64,000 bases of DNA from Plasmodium malariae (GCF_900090045.1 NC_041785.1:310001-374000), one strand, 5' to 3'; counted from the stretch's first letter, positions 26,803 to 40,365 are shown. The notes: generated from the sequence alone by a model not told the origin. Numbers and translations are program-made.

Positions 26803-28320
26803 GACACTATTTTAAAAGGGATAATTTCATATAAAATATATAAAAAATTTAAATGGACGAAGAATAACATTAATTATGATAAATATTGTGAGGAAGTTAA
26901 TCAGTTTGATGATAGGCACCGTTGAATAAAAGCATATTATGAAAAACTTCAATGGAATTTAAAATCTTATCTTTTACTACACTTATTTAAATAGTAATAA
27001 TCCTTGCTCGTACTTTACATATTTGATGTATGTTAAAATATATAAAGTTTTAGATTTCACTAAAAATATAGCTATAGGATACCTACATTTTCTATTCGTA
27101 TTGAAGTAGCATATAAAAGTAATACCTATTTAGGTATTTATAACTATTATTACCTTCTGAATTTAATTTTAATAAATGGAAAAAAGAAAAATATATTTGT
27201 AATAATTTTAATCGTTATAATAATATAAAAACTAATGTTGCATTAGATAAACAACAAATCTGCAAGTATTGTAAGTATATTAATTATATTAAAAAAACAT
27301 ACGAAAATAATAGATATAATTTTTTTTTTTTTTTACTGCTTTCTTAATGATAAGAATTATCCGAGTTTTTGTAAATTTGATCCAATATGTAATACTATTG
27401 ATCTCTTAACTAAACTAAAATGTATTGATAATCACAAAGTAAAATGCGACTCTCAAAAAATAACTGAAGTTAAAATTAAGGCTGGGACTTATTCAATGAG
27501 CTCTGAATCTGTAAATACAAAAATACTAGGCCATAAAGACATAGAATTAATATATGAAAAGATAACCAAAAAAACAGAAAAAGGAATTGACGAATCCACG
27601 AAAGAATTAAGAAATTTTGATAAAACAAGAGTAATTGTAGAACAGCGTGATAATTCAAATACCATATAAGCAGTATATGTTTGTTGATTACACAATAAAC
27701 CAAACGTACGTAAAGGCACAGCAAGGACAAGATTTGGCAATGTGAATAAGGTCAAAACAATTACTATTTTATTTGGGATTAATAAAGTCTCATTGAACAT
27801 TTTAGAAGTCACACCTAGTTTATCATCTACGAATTATATTGATATCTCTAGGACATTGAACAAGTAATGTAATATATTGAACAACTATATTTTCAGTATT
27901 GTTATCGTAGATGTTTTAAAGCCAAAGTTTTTGCTTGTTTTTTCCTTTTACTTCAAAGTAAACATTTTTAATTTTAAAATAGAAATGACTTATGTTCATA
28001 TTCATAATTTATTATCTTAAATTTTTATAATTGTAATACATATACATTACATATTTTTTATATTTTTCTCCTGAAAATTGGTTTCATTAGGATCCAGACT
28101 ACATGAGGGGATATATAAAAAAAAAAAATTAGGAGTGACCTTCATAAAAGAGATGCGAAAAAATTACTATCAAAAGATTCAGGATATTTATATATATGTA
28201 CCGAAAACAGAACATTTCATGTTTCTCATAATTCATGTCATATGTAGTGAAAACCAACTTAGAACAGAGATATTTGGAAACAAAAATATTTGGATCAATC
28301 TTTATGCTATTTAAGAAATA
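26803..28320 (+). pseudogene. pir: PIR family pseudogene
   Basis: A clean 3' splice site (TAATTATTAG) precedes the exon at 26803. The exon opens DTILKGIISYKIYKKF, matching the usual PIR opening (compare ASIFEGLPSDKFYAKL in the intact gene), and continues NYDKYCEEVNQFDD to a TGA. After several lesions it resumes with NKWKKEKYICNNFNRYNN. It then reads QQICKYCKYINYIKKTYENN and PSFCKFDPICNTIDLLTKL, the cysteine-rich PIR core, with a 16-base T run (27320-27335) inside the coding part. Then comes a charged stretch to a stop near 27669. The third exon is recognisable at about 28079-28250. It starts VSLGSRLHEGIYKKKK, equivalent to the conserved TPLGS block after the PIR transmembrane helix, and then shifts frame in an A run into a tail reading RDAKKLLSKDSGYLYICTEN. 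The transmembrane helix itself is poorly preserved. Confidence 0.75.
27320..27335. repeat. Poly(T) run inside PIR relic
   Basis: Sixteen T residues interrupt the cysteine-rich core of the pseudogene. They would encode a run of phenylalanine that PIR proteins do not carry, which suggests later expansion in dead sequence. Confidence 0.8.
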
Positions 28321-30675
28321 TAATTAAAAAATATATATAATTCTATTAAAAATTTTACCATAATTTGCATTTTTCCTTTTTTTTTTTTTTGTTGTTTAAA
28401 GATTAAATATAATTATACATATATATATCTGTTATCTTATTAAACCTTTTATCAGATGAATATTCAAAATTAAAGAATAATTTGTTTCTAGTTAGTATAT
28501 AAAAATTAACATTGGATACCTTTATTTTAGATACGTACATATGTTAATGATTTATTGTTTTTAATTAAGAGATGTGAATTATATAAAAAATAAAAAACTT
28601 CATTTTAATAATTATTGAAAATGTTGTTTTTATGCATCTTTCGTGATTTTCAAATGTTATTATAAAAAGTACAATACAATATTAATATAACGTATTTACT
28701 GTTCTTATAGTTACATATTTTTTTTAAATTAATTTTTACGGGTATTTAAAATTATGTTAATTTATTATTTCTCACAACAGTTTTGCTACCTTAGTGTTGT
28801 ACTTGAATAATATTATTATTCATGTCTAATCATAGTCATTATACAGTTATTATTAGGTATAAAAATATTTTTACAGGGAGCATAATTTTTTCACTATATA
28901 TTTTAATATATGTTACACATCAATGCTTAATATTCGTCAAATTAGTAAACTGTTACTAAAATTACAACATTCTATTCATATTACTTTTAGTATATGTTCT
29001 ACCATGCGAATACGTTTACGATAATATAATAATTACATATTAGCTTTTTTTTTAAATGAAAGTTATAATATAGAACTTCTACTGCATAAATCTGTATATA
29101 TTTGCTAATTTTTTCGTATTACGCCATTATAAGGAAAAGATTGTCACACTTTAGAGGCAGAATATTTGAAAAATCATAACTTTTGATGACTTTGTAAAAT
29201 TTTTAAAACGTTTTCTTCATAAATAAATATACTATTACAAAGGATTTTACTTATAGAAAAAATAATATATTTAAAATTAATTAGTGATTATTTGCGTGAT
29301 CAACAGTTTAGGATAAGTTTAAATACATACCTGTTAAGTTTTTGACTCAGTAAAAAAAAAAAATATATACGTATATAATTATATCATAACTGAAGAATAT
29401 TTATATTTACATCATTATGTTTAAAATTACATCACATGGTATATCTTAAAATGTTCTGCAATAATAATTTTGTGGATCATATGAAAAATAAAAATCATAC
29501 ATATATTTTTTAAATATAATATGATATAGTAAATAATAAATTAAATATATATTAATAAAATAATATTGTATATATAATTTTTATAAGACATTTACGTATT
29601 ACGAAATTTGTTGTAATATCTTGCTTCAATTACATCTTATTTGCGTTAACTGTTCAAGTGTCTATTCTTATACAGCGTACTAACACCATTTTATTACCAT
29701 TCTAGCTATATCGATTTTTATATAATATTAAACATATAAATTAATTCGTATTTATATGAATCTTTTAATGTACCATGGTGTTTTAATAATGAAACAAACA
29801 CAGTAAAATAAAAGGTTTTATTTAAATGTAAACAAATGTTTAAATTAAAAAGTATAAGAATGTAATGGTAAAAAACATATATTATTTCGATTAAATAATT
29901 TGTCAACACGAAATAAATGTATAAATGTACAGAAAGTGTTTCATTGTAAATTTTGAAGGCACTATACTCTTGGATAAGCGAATATAGCATTCCTGCTCTT
30001 TGTATTTTTGAAAAGTTGAAAAAAAAAAAAATTATGATATAATATATATATCAATTATCTCATCTTCATATATATGTAAAAACTAAGGGTATTTAAATTA
30101 TAAAAAAGAAAAATAAAATAAAACAATTATAAATAAATAATTAAAATATTTATTTTATTAAATATTTGATTAGTTTTTAATTTTATTTTAATATATTAAA
30201 TATAGTATTACATTACAAAAATGATTAAAAAATTTATTGTATTTATTATTTATTTGTTCTTTCATAATTATTTTTATAAATACAGAATTATATAAAATGA
30301 AACATTAATATAAATAATAATATATTTAAAATAAAATGTATTTATTTGTTCCTCCATTTTTAATTCTTAAAGTATACGACTTACAGGTTATATTGCAAAA
30401 GAATATATTTAAAGAAATATATATATTAAATTATATTTTTTCATTAAATTATATATAACACACTCAAATAAAAATTAATTTAGAACATAATTAAGATATA
30501 TAAAAATGATAGTTACATCAGAACCAATATGTATTAATTCAAAATATGTTTTTTTATAATATATTTATAATATGAACTACTAGATAACATTTCTGAACTG
30601 TTATTTTGTCTCATTCAACAAAACATATGTGTTATTTGTATACATATATATATATATATATATATGTATATTCTT
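28321..30675. other. AT-rich spacer
   Basis: Nothing recognisable was found. The minus-strand frame at 29718-29990 has a hydrophobic, low-complexity translation and is not called. Confidence 0.5.
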
Positions 30676-30831
30676 TTATAAATGAACTATTTTGTTCTCC
30701 AGAACATAGAACAATTCATCCGGATTCTTTAGTCTACTTAAAATATCCAATTTATTTTTGATTATAGTAACAATTTTGTATATTTTAATTTCAATAAATT
30801 TTAATACTTGCCTTTTTTCTGCGTATAATCG
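30676..30831 (-). pseudogene. Orphan terminal exon-like fragment
   Basis: On the minus strand a good 3' splice site (TTATTGGTTAG) is followed at 30831 by 51 open codons with ordinary protein composition: RLYAEKRQVLKFIEIK, then NKLDILSRLKNPDELFYVLE, ending in TAA at 30678-30676. No upstream exon was found within several hundred bases. It could be the last exon of a lost gene or chance; the family is not recognised. Confidence 0.3.
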
Positions 30832-31856
30832 CTAACCAATAAAGTTCATATAAATTATAACAATTTATTAATATACAATATATTAAAAATTTACAACACT
30901 TATAAGTTAAAAATTAGAACTTTTATAAAATTAAAATGTGTTAAACCAAACAAATATTTATATTTCATAAACAAATTAAAGATTATATTACTATTTTTAC
31001 ATTTATATATATTTTTTTTTTTCTAAGAAATAAAAATAATCAGTTAAAAATATTTATTATCTTATGTTTAACATTTTTATTTATAGTTATAAATCATTTT
31101 TATGTAAAATTTATAAATTTATAGCTTATAAATTTACAAATGCTTATTATGAATAACTCAAGATAGTGTTGAAACAATTGATGTAAATTAGTTATATAAT
31201 TAGTAAACATATTACCTATTTAATATATGTACGTTATAATTTATAAAATGTAGAATTTTCGTCAATGAAATTTTGTCAAAATAAACAAATTACACAAGTC
31301 ACTTCTCCTCACATGAAAGAACTACAAGACTGCATGTTTTTGTACATTAACATAAATGTTTTTTTTAAAATAACGTTTAAGATAATTTCATAAATAGGGA
31401 AGCAAGGGATTTACAAGATTATTTTTAATTCTTTTTTATTATTAAATTATATGTCATTTTTTTCATTATAAAAAATGTTGGCTTAATAACTAAAGTTGTT
31501 AACGTGTAATATATTTATCAATCCTGTTAAATAAGTGTTATTTATTAAGAAAATTTAGCAAAGATTTAAAAGAAAATAGTAATAATTTAGTAAAATATAT
31601 AATTGTCGTAAATATTTTATTTTCCAAAATTATGCACTCAGGGACAAATTATATTCTTTTGCTTAATTCTGTATAAAACAGATATGAGAGAAGCTTCATA
31701 AATGGAAGTAGTAAAAACTATAATTTGTTATATTAAATATTTACTTATGCCTCCTTAAACCGAATAGTTTATTCATTGTCAATCACTGATATATCTATAT
31801 ATTTCGAATATATGTATTTATATAATTAATAAATTTTACTTCCCCTTAATTTTTAG
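30832..31856. other. 5' flank of the 31857 PIR relic
   Basis: This is AT-rich spacer. No first exon of the PIR relic could be identified here, although such exons can be only one or a few codons long. Confidence 0.4.
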
Positions 31857-33230
31857 GAACGCAAATTGGATCTCGTATATTCATTTAAATTTAACGATGT
31901 ATTAAATAGTGATGTGACTGAAAATAAAAATGATAAATAATGCTGAATCATAAAAAACACCTACAATAAATACCCTTAAGTTTAACCTGTTTGTCACAAA
32001 CTTGGAACAAACTTTTTATATACGAACAATAATCCCGGTTATAAAACTGATATTAATGATAAGCATTGTTTTGATATGAATTACCGGTTAACTGAACAAG
32101 TTTTTAAACATCTTCATATTCAATATAAAAATTATTATTCTAATTCAATTATTTCTAAACTTCAAAATGTATAGGAAAAAATTATTCAAGGTTAACACAA
32201 TACCAAACCAAATATATGCCATTCTGATGGAGCTCCATATTATATGGACTCTATGGAAGAATTAAAATATGTGTTTGACTACAGTGAAGATTTTGATTTC
32301 ATTAGAGAGGAATCTTTCCAAAATAGTTGTAATGCTTGTTATACTCATTTTTATTATCTTATAGGTAGTTTTCATTATACTTTAAGTGGAAAAACAAATA
32401 TGAACAATGGACTGGAAATATGTGTAGAGAATATACTAAAAATGATAAAGAACATCATCCTAAAAATATCGTAGAAAGGAACGCTCAAAGTTAAATCAAC
32501 TTCTGTAGTTAGAAGCAACTATCAATCCTCGTTGTAAAAGAGCTATTAATGCATTCAAAAAATGTAATTATTTAGTTCATAGTATCTTGATTGATAATCG
32601 TAGAATAAGAATGAAATATAAAGAAGCTATGGGTAAATCCGTTGAAATCGTAACTAAACCTGAAGATGCCATGGAAATACCTAGAAATAACTTAGTCGAA
32701 ATGGCAACGGATACAATAAAATCCCCAAGTATGGTGGGACTACCTGAGAGAATCGTATTATTAACTGGAAAAAAAAGTTATTAGTGAACATAATTTTTTT
32801 AGTGCATTATGTTCAAAATCAAAAACAGCCAAATCTTTAACTCTTTGTGCTTTTATATTATTATGTATTTTTCTGTTAGTTTTTTTTTTATTTTTTTCGT
32901 TTTATATAGGGTAAACATAAAGTCCATTGTAAATTTCAAATGTTTTTCTCTAAGTTTCAATAACATTCATAGCATATTTTAATCAAAAATTCATAATTAT
33001 AATAAGAAAATATTATATATAAAATATTCTTTTCATTTTTTTATTATAATTCTCCATTCGGAGATATTTTCCATTTTTCTTCCCACGAAAAAAAAAAAAA
33101 ATTCCTTTTAATATTAATCTAAGAAAAATTCAAGAATTTTTAAATGAAAGTTGTAAATCTTCAAGTGATAATGTTAGGAATATCGTATATCATATATCAT
33201 ATACTTGTTTATCAATTAACAAGTAGTAAA
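31857..33230 (+). pseudogene. pir: PIR family pseudogene with transmembrane and tail exons
   Basis: The exon starts after CTTAATTTTTAG at 31857 and reads ERKLDLVYSFKFNDVLNSDV, a PIR-like opening, to a TAA. Broken frames continue NYRLTEQVFKHLHIQYKNYY. They go on to PYYMDSMEELKYVFDYSEDF, then SCNACYTHFYYLIG, then by a frame shift KNKYEQWTGNMCREYTKND (about 32390-32450). Next is CKRAINAFKKCNYLVHS, and a clean 65-codon segment (32587-32781) that includes MEIPRNNLVEMATDTIKSPS. A transmembrane helix (SLTLCAFILLCIFLLVFFLF, about 32838-32900) ends at a likely donor (ATAGGGTAAAC). The third exon at about 33050 reads NSPFGDIFHF, equivalent to TPFGS, but its acceptor is AAT instead of TAG. A 14-A run (33088-33101) then shifts the frame before IPFNINLRKIQEFLNES. 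Confidence 0.8.
33088..33101 (+). repeat. Poly(A) run breaking the PIR tail
   Basis: Fourteen A residues encode the lysine cluster of the cytoplasmic tail. The frame before the run and the protein-like frame after it differ, so the run length is the lesion. Confidence 0.7.
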
Positions 33231-33480
33231 TCGATATAGAATATCAACTGAATTAGCTCCAACCTATAATATAAATAAATTACAGTTCTTATTATAATTA
33301 TAAATAAGATAAAATAAAATTTTAAAATTAATTATATGACAAGTATAAATTATACTTAAAAGGTATAGAAAAATAGGATAAATCGAGTGTATATTCATGT
33401 TCATTATCAAAATTAATAATATAACTTTAAAACGATGTAAAATAATAACAATAAAGCAGTATATAAATATTCATTTTAAA

Positions 33481-33805
33481 AACGATAAACTCAAAAGATC
33501 GCAAAGTCTTCAATTGTACGATAGGAGTTTCTAATGAAACGGAAGAGAGGTTTTAGCAAATAATAATATGCCCTAAAGGAATGATTATTTGATTAAATTG
33601 AAGTTAAAATATATAAAAATAATGCTGAAAACATGTAAATGTCAATAATGAGGGGAAAATATTTTGTGATGTTCTGTAATAAATAGATATGTTAAAATAT
33701 ATTCAAATATGAATATATGATCCGCCTTATTTTAATGGAGATATTCACGACGGAGCCACAGAAAACATACAGTTATACATAATTTCTAATACTGAAATTA
33801 TGTAG
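33481..33805 (+). pseudogene. Exported-protein relic downstream of the PIR relic
   Basis: One frame reads NDKLKRSQSLQLYDRSF, two stops, NGREVLANNNMP, a stop, then RNDYLIKLKLKYIK. Other frames supply GKIFCDVL and then a clean run YDPPYFNGDIHDGATENIQL up to TAG at 33803-33805. These blocks (YDPPYFNGDIHDGATEN in particular) are clearly protein-like and unlike the surrounding DNA. The REVLANN segment may be a decayed PEXEL-type region. No signal exon and no membrane helix were found. The family is inferred, not recognised. Confidence 0.5.
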
Positions 33806-35710
33806 CAATATAAAACAATATGCATATTTATACATTTCTCTAATTTTATGAATATACCTTATGATAATTATTAAAAAAAAGTAAATCTCTATATAAATTA
33901 AAATAAAAATAAATAAAAAATATAAAACTTATAGCGCATATTGATTTTGTTTAAAAACAAAAAATATATTATAATTAATCACTATGAAAGTATACTGTTT
34001 AAATTAAATAAAATTATATGTATAATTTATCGTTATTATCTAGCACGGAAGCTAATATTAGATATTCTTATGTAATACCTTATTTATAAATAAAAATAAT
34101 AAATTCCAGTATATTTCTTTCCAATATAAATGTATTGGTTAGACAAGAGATTCAGATAAATATTTGATATAGTGTGAAATATCTAAAAAATTTTTGAAAT
34201 CTTGGACAGTGACGAACAAACTCTTTGAATAACTAATTTTAACATAATATTCATATATGATGTTTGTTACCATTATTTAAGAAGTGCATTTCATTAAACT
34301 AAACAATTGTAAAATAAATGTTTTTCTTGAATATTTAATTTTCTTTATGCATAATAATAGTGCACATTTGAATGTCTTTACAAATTAAATTACAACATAT
34401 AAAATACAAATAATTACTGATTGTTATGATAACATGTTATTCTAAATTCATCCACCCTCAGCATATATACATCTAGGAATAAGAAGACAACATATAAGAT
34501 ATTATAGTGTGTAAAAATAAAAATAAACAATACTATATATAGTGACATAATAAATAATGGATAATACATCATCAGAAATTTAATGCAATTCAGAATTTAT
34601 AATCGGAAAATACATTTGCAATTAATAGTTAATAAAATGAGTTAGTGAAACTTTTATTTTTATAGTATTATTAGATGAAGTAAGAACATATAAAACATAA
34701 ACACTTAGAAATATTTATGTACATGTAAAAAATTTTTTTACTTCTGTGTTATATTCGTATATATTAATATTTAAATAATTTATGGGCTTTTTGTTTATTC
34801 AATTATTTTTCTTTAATTTTATTTTTCTTTTTATATTTATATTAAGACTTATAACAATACATAAAATGATCAAAAAGTTTAATTAAATGAATATTACAAA
34901 ATTTTAAAATTAAATAAACAAAAAAAAATTTATCACAAAATGTACATAATATATTATAAAGGATGAATATTTTATAAAATAAAAAATAAATATATATATA
35001 ATCAAATTAATTATAATTGGATGACTTTAAAGATTTCCTATAAATAATAATAAAAACATTTTACCCTACACTTTTCTCTATTATAATATATTGGGAAAAT
35101 ATGACTTTGTATTTTCATATGTTATAATTTTCATCATGTAATGTATCTATATTTTATATCGATTTTATATATATACATAAACAAAAAAGAAATAAATATA
35201 ACTAAGTAGAGCAAAAAATATATTTATAAGAAATACATCCTTAACTATTCCAAATGGGGATATAGGTATTATATATTTTTTAAGATCCAAATATAATGAC
35301 AACATACTTACAACTTAAATTTGAAACATATTATTATATCTATTTAGTGATAGTTACACTATGAAAATATATTTGTACTATATATTTTATTTTTAATAGA
35401 CATAATAATATCCTTGTAAAACAATATTATCATATTTTTCTGTTACACTTTTGGAAAGCACTTTTATCGCTATTCAATATAAAATTAATAATAATAAATA
35501 ATAAAATTACTTTAAATAAGCGTGGTAATAACAATGAGAATAAATATCTTTTATTGTAAATACATCCTTATGATGAATTACATTATTGTATAAGTCATTC
35601 AATATTTTCACAAAAAACATATATAATTATAATTTAAAAGGACATATGTTTTTAAAAAATAAACATATATATATTTAAATATATTTGAAATGGATTATTA
35701 TTGGTTATAG

Positions 35711-35745
<35 letters not shown>

Positions 35746-38700
35746 CTATGTAATATAGTTTTTCTTTAATGTGTTTATTGTGAATACAACAAATTATATA
35801 CATCTTCCTTATGCATATGTAATCCATAAAATGTTATTTGTTTTAAATGCAAATAAAATTATTCGGAGAAGCTATATATTAATAGAATGAAATAACAAGT
35901 ATGTGTTCCTTCTTTTATGGTTAAGATATAATATACTAGTCCATGTATTGGAAAATATGTTTTTAATTTATTTTATTTTGTTGTTTTTTTTTTAAATAGA
36001 CTTTAAATATATATTTATTCACAATATTATAATTTTACATTAATTTTTCGTTCCTCATTATATTTAAAGGGTAATATATAAAAATGTTCATATATAATTG
36101 TGCTGAACAGAACTTTGATCTTGCAAAAATATATAACTGTTGAATACACCACTATATCAAAAAGCTTAGACAAATAATGGTTTTATATCTCCTTTATACA
36201 AAATAATTTTAATTATTATTTACAAATTATATTTAATGATGCATTTTTCTTAAACTATTAATTCCTTGGATGTAATGAATAAATTTTTATTTTCATTAAT
36301 TCGATAATGCACAATTATTGCATGCCACCACAATACAAGACACACCGTATTATTAAAAATGTTTTAATTTTTTTATATTATCCTTTAAAACGTTTTTCCA
36401 TTGTATTTATTCACTATTTCTTATTATTTTCTCCTAATTTCATTATTTTATTTTTTTAAAATATAGTTTATAACATTATTATCTAGCCTCTTATGAATAT
36501 TATATATGGACAGTTCTAATGAACCAAAATTATATTTGAAGTACATTATATATATTTTTTTTTTAATACTTTGTGTTGTTATAAGACACACGATGCCTAA
36601 TTAAATATTTCCAAATTCGCAGTATAACATTTAATATTCATAATTCTTATTTTATAAATTTCATATGTATTTATAGTTCTCATTACAAATATTTTTTATC
36701 ATATATTCATATTTACTTTAATCATATTAATTTTTTATTTGGCCATAATACATTCGATGATTATTCGTAAATTTATAAAGGATATATTTATACTTGGTAT
36801 ATTTACAAAATAAAATATGCATTGTTAGTTAAATGAATATATAATTAATAATTTTCTTATATTATTAAGGAGTGATATATCTTGCGTTACTCATTTGAAG
36901 TTAGTTTTCCCTCTAATAATTCTGTGTTTTTTATTAATCATATGAAAAAATAAAAATAAATAAATATTATTTTTGTCTAGAGCTATTTTTAAAGCGAAAT
37001 AACATAAATTTCATTGATAATTAACAGTAAATTCTTATTTTTTTTTTTAAATAACCTACGACGTTGTACATGTTCCATGCATAATAATAACACTATAGTC
37101 TTTTTTGAGGTTCTTATTGGCATTGCATGTTAATATATTTAATTGAATATTAAATGTAATAATAAATAATTTACAATTCATGTTCTTTTATTATATTAAT
37201 AATTGTTATTACAAATATATTTGCACTTATATGTTAGCAGAGCATAAAATAAACTATTTGATTTTGATGAATATAAAAAAATAAATAAAAATGTTTAGTA
37301 CACATATTTTTATTTCTCATTGTATATTATAATTATAAAAGTCAATTACGTATTCATAGTGAACTTATTTTTACATATATAATATGTGTAATCATATTAT
37401 TTTCTAAAAATATATACCAAAAAAAAAAAAAAAATTCATTAAAATAATACAACAGAATTAGATTCATAAATGTTCAACACATAAATTAAAAATTGAATAT
37501 CAGAGTAATTGAATAATATTTTATTAAATTCTTCAAATAAAATCATAAAATTTAAAAAAAATATTCTCTTGTATAAATGATAATAAAACAGGAGAAAACA
37601 AAACATATGAAAAGACATAGGTATAATTTATTTTACCATTTAATATCAATTTTTTTTATAACAAGTAAATCAATTAATCAAAAATTATATTAAAACCGTT
37701 ATAACAATGAAAAAATATCATTATGCTTTATTTCTAATATTAAATGTAAAAATGAATTTATATGTATATTATTACGTAAATATTTGCATACAAAAAAAAA
37801 AACATAATATATTTATTATATATATAATATATTTTTGTACTTAAAATAATCATAATTGTCTTTGCTACACTTGTAAGGATAAATATAAATAAAATAATTT
37901 TATTATTTAATTGAAATATATAATAATAATTTTTTTTTCCCATAAAAATAATGTTATCTGTGACGTATAAAATATATTGTAGAAAAGTCTAATATCATCA
38001 AATGTATTTTTTATCTATAATTTATTATAGACTTTTCATTTAAGTATTTAACTATGCACTTAGTATATTATAAGCACACAAATCGTTTTATCTCCTTTTA
38101 TGCTACTTTTAAAAAACTCATGATTAGCATGCTTTTTAAAAATTTTTTAGTTCTAAATAATTATCCTATTGATCTTATTTTTCGTAATAAAATTCAGCAA
38201 TATTAAAGAAAATAAAATTATATATGAGTTCATAAATTTATTATATCTTATCAAAATCAAATATGGTAATTCCCTAATGTATACATGAACAAAAATAAAA
38301 TATATGTTTTAACTATAAAATATGGAAGAACAATTGAAATAAATAAATTATAATCATTTATACATTGTGGTAATGTACATATTTTAAGTATTTAATTATA
38401 ATTTATTTATTTTTAATTATATTTACTAGTTCATAGTAGTTCTTTGTATTAAAATAAGTTATTAATCCGATATATACCTTTTCGTAACGATAAAAAGGAT
38501 AATTTTCTCAACTCAACATTTAAAAAAATATAAGGAGAAAATAATTATAATGGTTATAATTTTTGAAATTATAATTTGGAAGCCCTCATTCATAAATAAA
38601 AATATTCATCAATTTTATAAGTAAAAGCACATATCTATAAACAACATCGTACAAAAAAAAAAAACATTGTTAAACGAAAATTATATTCAAAGTTATTAAT

Positions 38701-39454
38701 CGCAGTAAAGTAAATTAAATAATGCTCAATATAGTTTATATTATTAGTAGAGTTTGTGTCAAGTTTGAAAAAGAAAATTTTATAAAATAATAATTTCTTA
38801 GATAATTATACTATTTACATGTAATATATCATTTCCAAGTTTTATGTTATTTTTAAAAAACTGCAAATATTTTTTTTGATTATATTATTATTTTATAACC
38901 ATAATTTTTAATTAAAATTTAGTTTCTACTAATATACATTTATTATATTATTCAATGGATTATCTAAATTTGTTATGTGTAGACACTTATGCACCTATAT
39001 ACTATATCTTTTCATAAAATGAAAAAGACTCTAAAGAGTGCAAAACATTTTTTAAAGTTAGTATATGAAGTTAATTTACATTTTAAAAAAAATATTATTC
39101 ATTTTATTCTTATTTAAATGTACCACTTATTAGCATAAGAGAAAAAAATATCCTTAAAAAGGATATTTAAATGTATACACAATTTACTTTTTTCTTGTAA
39201 TTTTTCAGGATGATACTTAAAAAAATTAACCTTCCTATAAGATATATAAATGATTCTAAGCTCAAATAATATAACAAGATAAATTAAACACTCTTATATA
39301 TTAATATTGCTAAAATTCTTTCGCAAAAAAACATTTTCTAGACTTTTAATGAAAATTGCATGAAACATGAATAAACTGTATAACGTTAATGATTAAAAAG
39401 TACATAAAAATTATTGATTTCATTATAAATATTTGACATATATAAAATTAGAGA
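33806..39454. other. Long gene-free spacer
   Basis: Nothing supportable lies in about 5.6 kb. TA repeats occur at 35714-35741, and many short T and A runs are present. The minus frame at 37758-37943 is hydrophobic low complexity and not called. Confidence 0.5.
35714..35741. repeat. (TA)n microsatellite
   Basis: About 14 TA units lie in intergenic spacer. Confidence 0.9.
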
Positions 39455-39461
39455 CTACATT

Positions 39462-39630
39462 TACGCCTCAATCTAAGCAATAATGTTTGTATAATACTAT
39501 TAATAAACTTGTAGATTTACTTTCTAATATTTGTAATGAATCCAAACTATATGACTGATGTTATAATTTTATATATAAGAATTTTTATGAACTGAAAAAA
39601 AAAATAAAAGAAAAAAAATGTTTGCATTAA
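39462..39630 (+). pseudogene. Possible PIR-like fragment
   Basis: A frame with two internal stops reads TTFTPQSKQ, then CLYNTINKLVDLLSNICNES and CYNFIYKNFYELKKKIKEK. Cysteine spacing and composition suit a decayed PIR or exported protein, but it is short and may be chance. Confidence 0.2.
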
Positions 39631-40167
39631 TAATTTAAAAATTACAATATACACTAAATTGTGAAGATACTATAATTAGCCATAAGTGCCAGGTGTACTT
39701 TAATTAACTTGTTAATATTAATAATTACATAACAATAATATATATGTTTGTTGTATTTATTATTATGACTTACACTATTCACATTTATGGGAAAAATATT
39801 TTAAACACTATAAAAAGAGTAATATGCTCAACCTATTTATAAAGATATAATAAAAACAATAATTAAAATGTATAATTTCTGAGAAAGAATAAAAACTTGA
39901 AACTAAAGATAGTTATGTTAATATAGTATTTAAATAATAGTAAACACATCTATATAAAAATAAAACACAGAATCTTTTCTATGTAGTCAACTCAATTTTT
40001 TTTTCGCATTTGGAGTATTACTCATGTTTTTCTTCTTTTATAAATTTAATATAAATTTCATTTTAAACGTATAACTCAATTATAATACTGTGTATGATTT
40101 ATATTCCTTTATAATTTATAATTTTAAAATAAACATATTATATATACTATCTATTTTTTATGTCCTT

Positions 40168-40365
40168 AATAATCTCAATAGAATCTGGTTACAAAGAAAT
40201 AAATTATAGGAAAAAATTTTTAACCATAATATTTATTGTATGTGTAATCATGAATGATCACAAGAAGATGCATAATGGGAACATGAAAACTGGAATAACA
40301 GGAATATTATCCAATCATATCATTCTGAATTAGTTTCCTTCTGGAATTATCACAGATATAAATAA
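40168..40365 (+). pseudogene. Tryptophan-containing coding relic
   Basis: One frame, broken by three stops, reads NNLNRIWLQRNKL, EKIFNHNIYCMCNHE, SQEDA, then WEHENWNNRNIIQSYHSELV and SFWNYHRYK to TAA at 40363-40365. Four tryptophans and two cysteines in 65 codons are unusual for this AT-rich background and suggest real ancestry. It could derive from a tryptophan-rich or STP1/SURFIN-like protein. That assignment is a guess. Confidence 0.35.

Noticed and set aside
27489..27812. Minus-strand 107- and 84-codon frames over the PIR relic
   Set aside because: The plus strand carries the splice site, PIR opening and cysteine core, so these are shadows.
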